A stretch of 64,000 nt of DNA from CAZPMT01 sp964587655. GTDB lineage: Bacteria > Hydrogenedentota > Hydrogenedentia > Hydrogenedentales > SLHB01. Location: the NCBI GenBank assembly GCA_964587655.1, contig CAZPMT010000005.1:1-64000 (forward strand), in the 5' to 3' direction. This document shows positions 35,542 through 43,119 of the stretch, piece by piece. The notes under the pieces are model-generated. The model was not told the origin of the DNA and searched no databases. It was given only the letters and a program-made list of their open reading frames with translations. The translations under genes were made by a program, and so were the position numbers. Positions within the stretch are counted from its first letter, which is position 1. The number at the start of each line of letters is the position of its first letter.

Positions 35542-36708
35542 GTGCATTCAGACATGATTCGAGTCGGCGTTGATCTGAGTTGTCTGATGGCCCGGCCGCT
35601 CACCGGCGTGGGCTACTACACCCTTAGTCTCTTCCACGCCCTTACGTCAGGACCAAAGACGTTCGACGTCCGGGTCCTGGCATCTTCGGCGCGCCCAAGA
35701 GGAGACCTCTTCCGGACCCTGAGAGAACAATGCTCGCGCGTAGCCGTCTTTCCGTGGCCAACGCGGCTCAAGAACCGGATGTGGACTCGCTTCGAGTGGC
35801 CGCCCATCGAGTGGTTCATCGGATCGGTCGACATCGTTCACGGGGCCTTCCACCTCTTGCCGCCGTCTCGACGCGCGCGGCGCATGGTGACGATATTCGA
35901 CCTCTCGAATCTCCGCTATCCCGAGATGCACCGCGCGGAGAGTTTTCATATCCACGCGCCACTGCTTCGGCATGCCGTCGACAAGGCAGATCGCATCATC
36001 GCGATTTCACAAAGCTGCAAGAACGACATCATCGAGCTGCTCGGCGCATCCGCCGATCGAATCCGAGTTGTCCACGGCGGCATAGACATCGAGGAATTCT
36101 CCGGAGCCATTGACACGGGACTCATTCAGGCGCTCAGGAAACGATTCAACATCCCCGGCGACTACTTCATTCACCTGGGCACTCTCGAACCCCGCAAGAA
36201 CCTCGCGCGCCTGATTGAGGCCTATGCGCGGCTGCGGCAACGTTTCAAGGACTGCCCCCAACTCGTGCTGGCGGGTCAGGCGGGCTGGATGTACGAAGAC
36301 GTGTTCGCTTCGATCGAGCGGCTCCGTCTCGGAGACAGCGTTGTGCACACCGGATACCTCGAACGCACCGCTGCGGTCAGCCTGTTGCGCGGAGCGTACG
36401 CGTGCGTGTATCCGTCGTTGTATGAAGGATTCGGCTTGCCCGTGCTCGAGGCGATGGCCGCGCGCATACCCGTGCTTACATCGAACGTCTCATCGATGCC
36501 CGAGGTCGCCGGCGAAACGGGCATCCTCGTTGACCCGAAAAGCGTCGATGCCATCGAGGCCGGCCTCGTGGAACTCATCGAAAACCTAAGCGCCGCGCGG
36601 CAGCGGACGGAAGCGGCGTATGAACGTGCGAGCCGGTTCACTTGGAAGGATAGCGCCCGAGCGCTGGCGGAAGTCTACCGCGAACTTGCAGGAGAGGCCC
36701 GGTCGTGA
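35542..36708 (+). CDS. GT4-family glycosyltransferase (mannosyltransferase-like)
   Basis: A 388-residue GT-B enzyme of the polysaccharide locus. It starts IRVGVDLSCLMARPLTGVGYYTLSL. It has the central RIRVVHGGIDIEEFSG and the C-terminal donor-binding domain with HLGTLEPRKNLARLIEA, LYEGFGLPVLEAMAARIPVLTS (Glu-x7-Glu) and GETGILVDPKSVDAIEAGL. The start may be GTG at 35542 or ATG at 35554; neither has a strong Shine-Dalgarno. It is divergent from exbB and overlaps the flippase gene (GTGA). Confidence 0.87.
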   Translation: MHSDMIRVGVDLSCLMARPLTGVGYYTLSLFHALTSGPKTFDVRVLASSARPRGDLFRTLREQCSRVAVFPWPTRLKNRMWTRFEWPPIEWFIGSVDIVHGAFHLLPPSRRARRMVTIFDLSNLRYPEMHRAESFHIHAPLLRHAVDKADRIIAISQSCKNDIIELLGASADRIRVVHGGIDIEEFSGAIDTGLIQALRKRFNIPGDYFIHLGTLEPRKNLARLIEAYARLRQRFKDCPQLVLAGQAGWMYEDVFASIERLRLGDSVVHTGYLERTAAVSLLRGAYACVYPSLYEGFGLPVLEAMAARIPVLTSNVSSMPEVAGETGILVDPKSVDAIEAGLVELIENLSAARQRTEAAYERASRFTWKDSARALAEVYRELAGEARS

Positions 36709-38207
36709 CGGCTGCGGGATTAGAGACGCCCCCTGAGACGATGCGAGAGTCGTCGCGCATAGGACTGAATCTCATCTCGCTTGTCGTCTCGCGCGTACTC
36801 TGTCTTGCGCTCAGCCTCGTTCAGATGGGTATCATTTTCCGCTCGCTCGGCGTCGACGGCTCCGGGCAATTCGGATTCGCCCTCGGATACACATCGCTTT
36901 TCACTGTCTTCGCAACCCTCGGCATCCAGCGGCTCCTTGTCCGCGACGTTGCCCGCGACCCTGGCATCGCCTGGACGTACGTGTGGACCGCAGTCGGCGT
37001 TATGGCGTTTCTCTCCGCCGCGGTTGTGATTGTCATTGGGGGATCAATCCACTTTATCGAAGCCAACCCCACGGTGCGGGCCGCTGTCATGATGGCCACC
37101 GTTTCCGTCATCGTCATCTGGGCCTTGCAGAGTCCCTTCGATGCGCTGCTGATGGCGCGGGAACGCATGGTCCTCCTAGCGGCGGTCAATCTGGCTTCAG
37201 GCGCGGCACGGCTCATTTTCACTTACTACGTCCTCCAAATCGCGCCCACAAGCGCCATGGCCCACGCAGGTATCGCGCTCGGTAATGCAATCGGATTTGT
37301 CCTTTGCGTCGCTTGTGCGATGGCCGTTGCAGGATGGGAGCGGCCGCATTTCCGCCTGGGACTCGCTGTGACGCAAATCCGCGAGAGCACACCCTTCACC
37401 ATCGCCATGTTCCTCTCGCTCGTCTACTTCAAGTCAGACATGTCGATACTCAAATGGCTGGACGGGGAATCCGCCGCCGGCATTTACACCGCCGTGCAGC
37501 GGCTCATGGAGCCGCTCTTGATGATCGCCGGCATTTGGGGGACCGCCGTGTTCCCCGCCCTGTGCCGGTTCTCAGTCAACGCACCGGACAACTACACGCG
37601 GCTAATGAAGACCTCCGCGCGCCTCGCACTGATGGTCGCGTTCCCGATGGCGTTCGGCATCGCGGCGCTGGCCGGGCCCATCGTCGCGCTATTGACCGGC
37701 GCGCGTGCGAGCGAGTTCGCCGACTCCGTGCTCGTGCTTCAGATCCTTTGCGGCATGGTTCCGTTGTTCTATCTCAACGGCGTAGCGCAGGAGTTTCTGT
37801 ACTCGTCCCAGCGGAATTGGTACGTCGTGGCCGCCTACGGCCTCGCCGCCGCCGTGAGTCTCCTCGGAAATCTGCTTCTCATCCCCGTACTCGGCGTGCA
37901 CGCGGTCGCGTGGGTTGCAGTCATCAGCAACTTGGCCGTATCGGCGATGTTCGTGTACGGCATGAGGGCGCAATACGGCGCGATGGGCCTTCCTTCCCTG
38001 ACCGCCAAGACAGTTATCGCCTGTTCGGCAATGGCCGGCGTGGCCTACGCGCTCTCCGGAGTTTCCCTTGTTGCAGCCATCGCCGCCGGAGGAATCGTTT
38101 ATCTTGCGGTGCAGGCTGCCTTGCGCACGTTGACACGCGAAGAGAGCGCGCTAATTGTCTCGGTTGTGGCCGCCTTGCTTCCCGGCGCGCGGAAGCGAAC
38201 GGCGTGA
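36705..38207 (+). CDS. Wzx-like polysaccharide flippase
   Basis: A 500-residue protein with 12-14 membrane segments of the MOP/Wzx family, which moves lipid-linked repeat units across the inner membrane. The first segments (GLNLISLVVSRVLCLALSLVQMGIIF, then GVDGSGQFGFALGYTSLFTVFATLGIQRLLVRDVARDP) are typical. A positively charged middle loop and IFYLNGVAQEFLYSSQRNWY-like segment near 350 also fit. GTG start at 36705 overlaps the preceding TGA. Together with the Wzy-like and Wzz-like genes it completes a Wzx/Wzy-dependent pathway. Confidence 0.87.
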   Translation: MTAAGLETPPETMRESSRIGLNLISLVVSRVLCLALSLVQMGIIFRSLGVDGSGQFGFALGYTSLFTVFATLGIQRLLVRDVARDPGIAWTYVWTAVGVMAFLSAAVVIVIGGSIHFIEANPTVRAAVMMATVSVIVIWALQSPFDALLMARERMVLLAAVNLASGAARLIFTYYVLQIAPTSAMAHAGIALGNAIGFVLCVACAMAVAGWERPHFRLGLAVTQIRESTPFTIAMFLSLVYFKSDMSILKWLDGESAAGIYTAVQRLMEPLLMIAGIWGTAVFPALCRFSVNAPDNYTRLMKTSARLALMVAFPMAFGIAALAGPIVALLTGARASEFADSVLVLQILCGMVPLFYLNGVAQEFLYSSQRNWYVVAAYGLAAAVSLLGNLLLIPVLGVHAVAWVAVISNLAVSAMFVYGMRAQYGAMGLPSLTAKTVIACSAMAGVAYALSGVSLVAAIAAGGIVYLAVQAALRTLTREESALIVSVVAALLPGARKRTA

Positions 38208-38210
38208 GCG

Positions 38211-38906
38211 TCATCGCCGCGTAATGACGAAACCGATTTCACCCGCGCAATCCAACGCCAGCTTCCTGTAAAGCCACGACGGGCGGTACGATGTGAATCT
38301 GCGCCCCACCATGTTCAATCCACGCCTCACTAAACCGGAGTAGGCCATACCAAAAATGTCGACAACGCGGAACGGCGCGAGCAGCTCAAGCCAGCGCCGC
38401 CCGGTCCACATGCGCTCGTCGCCATACACGCCGCCCCTCCAATGAACAGTCGGTACCGCGAAGACCACCCTACGACATAGGGCCGTTTGCATCTTCAACG
38501 CCGCAACAATGTCAGAGGGATCGAAATGCTCCATTAGACCTTGGTGATAGCAGGCGTCAAACGTGTCCGGGCCGAAAGGTAAGTGGAAAATGTCGCCAAC
38601 CACAAAACGCGCGGAGCCGCCGAGCAGGGAATTCGTTCTCTGATTTATCGCTATTATTCCCGCATCGCGGTCGAGCCCCGTGACCGAATAGCCTGACCGG
38701 CTGAAATGGACGGCGAGCACACCTGAACCCGTGCCGACTTCAAGGACGTTCGTTCCGCCGAAATGCTCGCGGCATTTCGCGATAAACTCCCGCATATTGT
38801 CGAGGTATTCGTTGATCTTCGGCAGTGTTTCCAGGTCTTTGTAGTAATCGGCCCAGCTCCGCAGGCCCGATTCATCCGCCTTCTCGCCGCCTGACTTGGT
38901 TGACAC
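38211..38906 (-). CDS. class I SAM-dependent methyltransferase
   Basis: A 231-residue Rossmann-fold methyltransferase. Motif I is VLEVGTGSGVLAVHFSRSG (about residues 55-73), motif II is GLDRDAGIIAIN, and FVVGDIFHLPFGPDTFDACYHQGLMEHF gives the later strands. The target is unknown; a sugar of the polysaccharide is possible as the gene converges with the flippase, with stops three bases apart. It starts with GTG at 38906, with GAGGA six bases upstream. Confidence 0.82.
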   Translation of the reverse strand: MSTKSGGEKADESGLRSWADYYKDLETLPKINEYLDNMREFIAKCREHFGGTNVLEVGTGSGVLAVHFSRSGYSVTGLDRDAGIIAINQRTNSLLGGSARFVVGDIFHLPFGPDTFDACYHQGLMEHFDPSDIVAALKMQTALCRRVVFAVPTVHWRGGVYGDERMWTGRRWLELLAPFRVVDIFGMAYSGLVRRGLNMVGRRFTSYRPSWLYRKLALDCAGEIGFVITRR

Positions 38907-38935
38907 GTTTGTTCCTCGTGAGGTGCGACGCTAGG

Positions 38936-40735
38936 CTATTTCCCGATCTGAAGAATACCCCATGCCGTCATGATTAACAGCCCGACTGTGCACCATGCAA
39001 TGACAAATCCTATCAGATCCTCACGGTAGCGCCTGAAGAAGCCATGCCGGCGGCCGGCATGAAACCACCCGGGCAGATCAAGGAGGATCAGATCCTCGCC
39101 GCGTTCCGCGGCCAACGGACGAACGCCGGTCTCGAAAACCGCCTCCTCGTCGGTCGTCCGGCGCTGTTTGTCAAAGAAGCGTTCAATGCGTTCCTTGTCC
39201 TCGGGACGGGTCAGCAGGCTGACGACGATCAGAGCCCCGAAGCCAACGACCATCGCCCAACCGAACGGCCCAGGTTTCCATGCATACACAAGCTTCACCG
39301 CGCCCGTGTGCAGGAAGACGAGAGCGTCCCCACTCCCGAAGTGCGCCAGCAAGGCATTGAAAGCCGCTCCGAGGGTCGAAAAAGGCTTCCCGCCGTCTCC
39401 CGGCTGACACGTCATAAGAAAGTTCAGCGCGTAGTAGCTCAGAAACGAGCCGAGCGTTGCAGCCCACGCCCCGGATCGGTTTGCCCGCTTCCAAAGCATC
39501 CCGCCAAGGAACATCACGCCCATGAGCGCGGCAATCGTCTCCGTGAAGAGGAAGGCATCCAGCACCCGGTCCACCTTCAGAGCAAAGCCGATCCCCAGCA
39601 GCGTCAGCCCCAGTCCCGAAACGCGCCCCACCATCAGGAGCTGCCCGTCTCTTGCGTTTGGGTTGAGATACTCCTTATAGAGATTGCGGGTAAAGAGCGC
39701 CCCCGTGTTGACCATGAAGTTCGAACACGTCGACATATTGGCCGCGAGCACGCAGGCTATCATCAACCCCGTCAAACCCGGCGCAAGAAACTCGCGGCAC
39801 GCGAACCCGAACGCCGCCTCGCGCTCAGGAAGCGAAATGCCGCGCTGAACCAGCAGCGCCGCGACGATCAGCCCCGTCAACGCCCAGCCAATCGTGCAGA
39901 GCCGCTTGACAAAAGCGCCGTAGGTCTGGCCGACGCGTCCCGCGCGTTCCGTGTTTCCCGTCGCCGCCATCGAAAGTGTGTGGGGCTGCGCGACAATCCC
40001 TACAATGCCGTTTACGGCCAGCATGGCGATGGTGAACGCGGTCAGACCGCTGACGTCGCTGTAGAGGTTGAAGAAGTCCGGCGGCAGACTCGCACGCATG
40101 CCAGCGAAACCGCCAACCTCGGACAGGCCAACCGGGATGAGCATCACCGACAACGCGATGATAAGGAAGGATTGCACAAAGTCCGTGTAAGCGGAGGCCA
40201 CCAAACCCCCGAAGAAGCTGTAGACAATGAAGGCCGCCGTCATCGCGAACACTACCTGGTTCGGCGAGATCATCTCCCCGCCCGTGGCTACCGAAATGAC
40301 CTTACCCGCTCCCTTCAGCATGGCCCCCTGGTTAAACACGAAGTACGCGATGGCGAAAATGGTGTAGACCATCGCGAGCCGCCGCCCGTAACGGTCCTCG
40401 ACGATCTCGCCGATGGTCGTCCGTTCGCTGCGCCGGTACCAAGGGGCCAACAGCCAGTAGAGGGGCGTGATGAGCATGTTCTTCCACTGATACCAGATCG
40501 TGGCAAACCCGAATTCGCACGTTGCACCGGCCTGAGCGACGGGTTGTTCGGCGTGGGTGCCCGTGCCGAATGCCTGGCCCACCATGATCCACCAGCGGAG
40601 CTTGCGATCCCCAAGGAAGTACCGGTCGCTGCTGCTGACCTTCCGCGCCACCCAAAGACCGAACACCGTGATGCCGGCGAAGTAGCCAGCCAGCACCACG
40701 CCGTCAAGCCACGTGAACCCTGCGCCGCCACTCAT
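38936..40735 (-). CDS. sodium:solute symporter (SSS family)
   Basis: A 599-residue transporter with about 13-14 membrane segments. The N-terminal GVVLAGYFAGITVFGLWVARK and SSDRYFLGDRKLRWWIMVGQAFGTGTHAEQPVAQAG are SSS-like, and AMLAVNGIVGIVAQPHTLSMAATGNTE resembles the conserved SSS signature region. It would import an organic solute with sodium; substrate unknown. The ATG at 40735 has GGGAG about 11 bases upstream. A 309-base gap with a palindrome separates it from the next gene on the same strand. Confidence 0.86.
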   Translation of the reverse strand: MSGGAGFTWLDGVVLAGYFAGITVFGLWVARKVSSSDRYFLGDRKLRWWIMVGQAFGTGTHAEQPVAQAGATCEFGFATIWYQWKNMLITPLYWLLAPWYRRSERTTIGEIVEDRYGRRLAMVYTIFAIAYFVFNQGAMLKGAGKVISVATGGEMISPNQVVFAMTAAFIVYSFFGGLVASAYTDFVQSFLIIALSVMLIPVGLSEVGGFAGMRASLPPDFFNLYSDVSGLTAFTIAMLAVNGIVGIVAQPHTLSMAATGNTERAGRVGQTYGAFVKRLCTIGWALTGLIVAALLVQRGISLPEREAAFGFACREFLAPGLTGLMIACVLAANMSTCSNFMVNTGALFTRNLYKEYLNPNARDGQLLMVGRVSGLGLTLLGIGFALKVDRVLDAFLFTETIAALMGVMFLGGMLWKRANRSGAWAATLGSFLSYYALNFLMTCQPGDGGKPFSTLGAAFNALLAHFGSGDALVFLHTGAVKLVYAWKPGPFGWAMVVGFGALIVVSLLTRPEDKERIERFFDKQRRTTDEEAVFETGVRPLAAERGEDLILLDLPGWFHAGRRHGFFRRYREDLIGFVIAWCTVGLLIMTAWGILQIGK

Positions 40736-40860
40736 TACTCTTGCATCTCCCTGCAACGTTCACGATCTCCGTGGAAACCGGAGCTAGACGGACGTATCAA
40801 TGAACAGGCTAGTGTAGTGAGCCATCCTGTTGGCAACTTACCGCGAAGGTGGCGACTATG

Positions 40861-40966
40861 CCATTTTCCCCCTTTGAAGGGGGCTAGGGGGATGTTGGAT
40901 TGCCGACACTAGCTACCGGCAAGCGCGCAAGAACATCCCCCTAGCCCCTTCAAAGGGGGAAAATGG
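40861..40966. repeat. long inverted repeat, 35/36-base arms
   Basis: The arms 40861-40896 and 40932-40966 are complementary except for one extra C in the left arm. Each arm holds its own CCCCCTTTGAAGGGGG-type hairpin and a CTAGGGGGATGTT end. It lies in the otherwise empty gap 40736-41044 between the symporter start and the small antitoxin-like gene. The structure is that of a dispersed palindromic element. Confidence 0.85.
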
Positions 40967-41044
40967 TCCGCGTTCTATGCTTGCACTTCTCAAATGCACC
41001 GGAACCACCGCTTCGTTAAGATCCTGCAATTATGATTCAATACA

Positions 41045-41251
41045 CTAGAGGGGGCAATCGCCGCCATAGAGATCCTCTTTGTACGTCAGGGAACCCGACT
41101 TGGATCCGCGGAATTTCCCAATGAACTTGGAGAACGGATCATCCGGGCTGCCGCGCCAGTGTTCCCTCTGCTTCGCCAGCATCTTCAGAAGCTTGTCGCG
41201 CTGGCCTGGCTTCAGCTTCTCGATCTCAGTCGCCAACTGTCTCAAAGTCAT
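41045..41251 (-). CDS. small antitoxin-like protein without a partner
   Basis: A 68-residue protein, helical at the N-terminus (LRQLATEIEKLKPGQRDKLLKMLAKQ), with a flexible C-terminus ending SLTYKEDLYGGDCPL. The DPF-x-x-F-x-G-x-F...Y-x-E-D-L-Y-G ending resembles antitoxins that accompany VapC toxins, where the C-terminal tail blocks the toxin. No toxin gene follows; the downstream side is the inverted repeat. The ATG at 41251 has GAGG about nine bases upstream. The family call is tentative. Confidence 0.5.
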   Translation of the reverse strand: MTLRQLATEIEKLKPGQRDKLLKMLAKQREHWRGSPDDPFSKFIGKFRGSKSGSLTYKEDLYGGDCPL

Positions 41252-41295
41252 GCTCATCACCTCGCACACATAATAGCACGCGGTCGTCCCGGCCG

Positions 41296-42609
41296 CTATT
41301 CCGGCAGCGGCTTGTCCTTGGTTTCAGGCGCGAAGGGCAATACAAGCAATCCGAGGACGAACACAAGCGACACGCCGAACACCATGTTCCTCAGGCCGTA
41401 ACTCTGCACGAGGGCGCCCGAAAAGAACAGGGCCCCCGCCGTGATATAGCGTGCAACGTTGTAGCAGAAACCGGTGCCCGTGCTGCGCAAACGCGTCGGG
41501 AAAAGTTCCGGGAAATACACCGCGCACCCGCCCAACAGAAACAGCAGCATGTAGCCCATCAGGAAGAAGAAAACCAGAGCTGTCGCGAAGGATGACGTAA
41601 GGAAGAACGTGGCCGGAAGGACCACCAGGCATCCCACCATGGCCACCAGGAAACCGAAACGCCGCCCAACCTTCTGCGCCACCCAGGCAAAGCTCAAAGC
41701 GCCAAAGAAACTGCCGAAGTTCTGCGCCATCCCGGCAAGGCTGATCTGATGCTCGACCGCTTTCTTCAAATCGGGCAGGTCGTTGGGATTCAAGACTGAC
41801 CTCAGCAACTCAGGCGACCACACGCTGATGCCCCAGAAACCAATGACGCCAACCGCGGCAAACCCAACGCCCACCAGCGTATTCCGCCGAAGCGTGCGTT
41901 CGGTGAACAGCCCCAGGATGGATCCTAACTGGCCCTTTACCTTGGCGCGCTTGGCCTGCTCACGCGCCACATTCCACGCCTCGGGTTCCCGGACGAACAG
42001 AAAGATCACAAAGACCAGCAAGGCGGGCAGAATGCCGATTGCGAACAAATAACGCCACGAATCCGCCGGCGACATGTAGCTGGCAAACAGCATATTGATT
42101 CCGGCGGCCGTGACATTGCCCAAGGCCGACGTGGCCTGCACGATGCCCAGCGCCGTGGCCCTCGCGTGAGCCGGGAAGGTCTCCGCCACCAGGGCGGCCC
42201 CCGCCGCGAACTCTCCCCCGACGCCCAAACCGGTCATGAAACGGAAGAAGGCAAACTGTTCCCAGTTCTGCGAAAGACCGCTCAGTCCGGTGAATCCGGC
42301 GTAAATCAGAATCGTGATCGCCATCGTGCGCGTCCGTCCGAGACGATCGCCTACCATCCCAAAGAACAACCCACCCGTGGCCCAGCCAATCATCAGCGCG
42401 GCGGTGCAAATGTTCGTGTAGTAGCCAACGTCGCCGGCGGAAGCGCCCGCGCCGAGCAGGTCCCGCACCGCGTGCTGCTTGGCAAACACAAACAGCCACT
42501 GGTCCATCGTATCGAATGACCAGCCCAAACAGGCCACCACCAACACGAGGTAGTGGTAACCGGTCAGTCCCGACGTGAATCCTTTCCTCTCAGCAATCGT
42601 CCCTGTCAT
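41296..42609 (-). CDS. MFS transporter (sugar/carboxylate carrier type)
   Basis: A 437-residue 12-span major facilitator. It has the loop 2-3 motif GMVGDRLGRTRTMA (G-x-x-x-D-R-x-G-R-R type), the acidic RFMTGLGVGGEFAAGAALVAE segment in span 4-5 and a second-half loop WVAQKVGRRFG. The D-x-x-D-x-W-L-F stretch in span 1 (GWSFDTMDQWLFVFA) is as in sialate/carboxylate:H+ symporters of the SHS and ACS groups. Substrate is not fixed by sequence. The ATG at 42609 is preferred to the TTG at 42618. Confidence 0.85.
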   Translation of the reverse strand: MTGTIAERKGFTSGLTGYHYLVLVVACLGWSFDTMDQWLFVFAKQHAVRDLLGAGASAGDVGYYTNICTAALMIGWATGGLFFGMVGDRLGRTRTMAITILIYAGFTGLSGLSQNWEQFAFFRFMTGLGVGGEFAAGAALVAETFPAHARATALGIVQATSALGNVTAAGINMLFASYMSPADSWRYLFAIGILPALLVFVIFLFVREPEAWNVAREQAKRAKVKGQLGSILGLFTERTLRRNTLVGVGFAAVGVIGFWGISVWSPELLRSVLNPNDLPDLKKAVEHQISLAGMAQNFGSFFGALSFAWVAQKVGRRFGFLVAMVGCLVVLPATFFLTSSFATALVFFFLMGYMLLFLLGGCAVYFPELFPTRLRSTGTGFCYNVARYITAGALFFSGALVQSYGLRNMVFGVSLVFVLGLLVLPFAPETKDKPLPE

Positions 42610-42847
42610 GGCGTGCAAGACTCCCAGCCGCGGTTGAACTCACATACGGTATCGCATCGGCCCATTGATGCGAAACAATCCCCAAGAGGGACTCCCGTTA
42701 ACCCGGCTACCATACACATCGCTGGGAATGAATTTCAACTCCGAGTTCCTACCTCCAGATTTCTAAGCTGCGTTGAAACACCTACACCGAAAAGCGGAAG
42801 TCAGGGCGCCAAGGAAGTACGCAAGAACCGGAAGAGCCAAGAGGGAA

Positions 42848-42923
42848 TGGAGCGGGACACGGGGTTCGAACCCGCGACATCCAGCTTGGGAAGCTGGCAC
42901 TCTACCAACTGAGTTAGTCCCGC
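42848..42923 (-). tRNA. tRNA-Gly, anticodon CCC
   Basis: Read on the minus strand from 42923, the sequence folds as a full tRNA. The acceptor stem is GCGGGAC with GTCCCGC. The D arm contains CAGTTGGTAGAG. The anticodon stem CCAGC/GCTGG holds the loop TTCCCAA, giving anticodon CCC. The T arm contains GGTTCGAACCC. T73 is followed by an encoded CCA at 42848-42850. It decodes GGG glycine codons. Confidence 0.95.
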
Positions 42924-43119
42924 TTCGAAGTGTCCTAATCCTATCAGTTTCGACCGGTTTTGTCAACTGGGGGTCCTATCATATGTCGTGATAGAATGTG
43001 GAATTGCATTGTGGAGCGCTAAGCCGCAGAATGAGGTCGCCGCTCTACTGCATGCGAACGAATACGGGACTCGATGCGCTGCGTATCGCCCGCGAAACTA
43101 CACGTGGAAGGAGACGTCC

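Noticed and set aside
39044..40912. 622-codon open frame on the plus strand across the symporter
   Set aside because: Antisense to a clear SSS gene; Arg/His/Gln-rich composition without domains, produced by high-GC codon bias.
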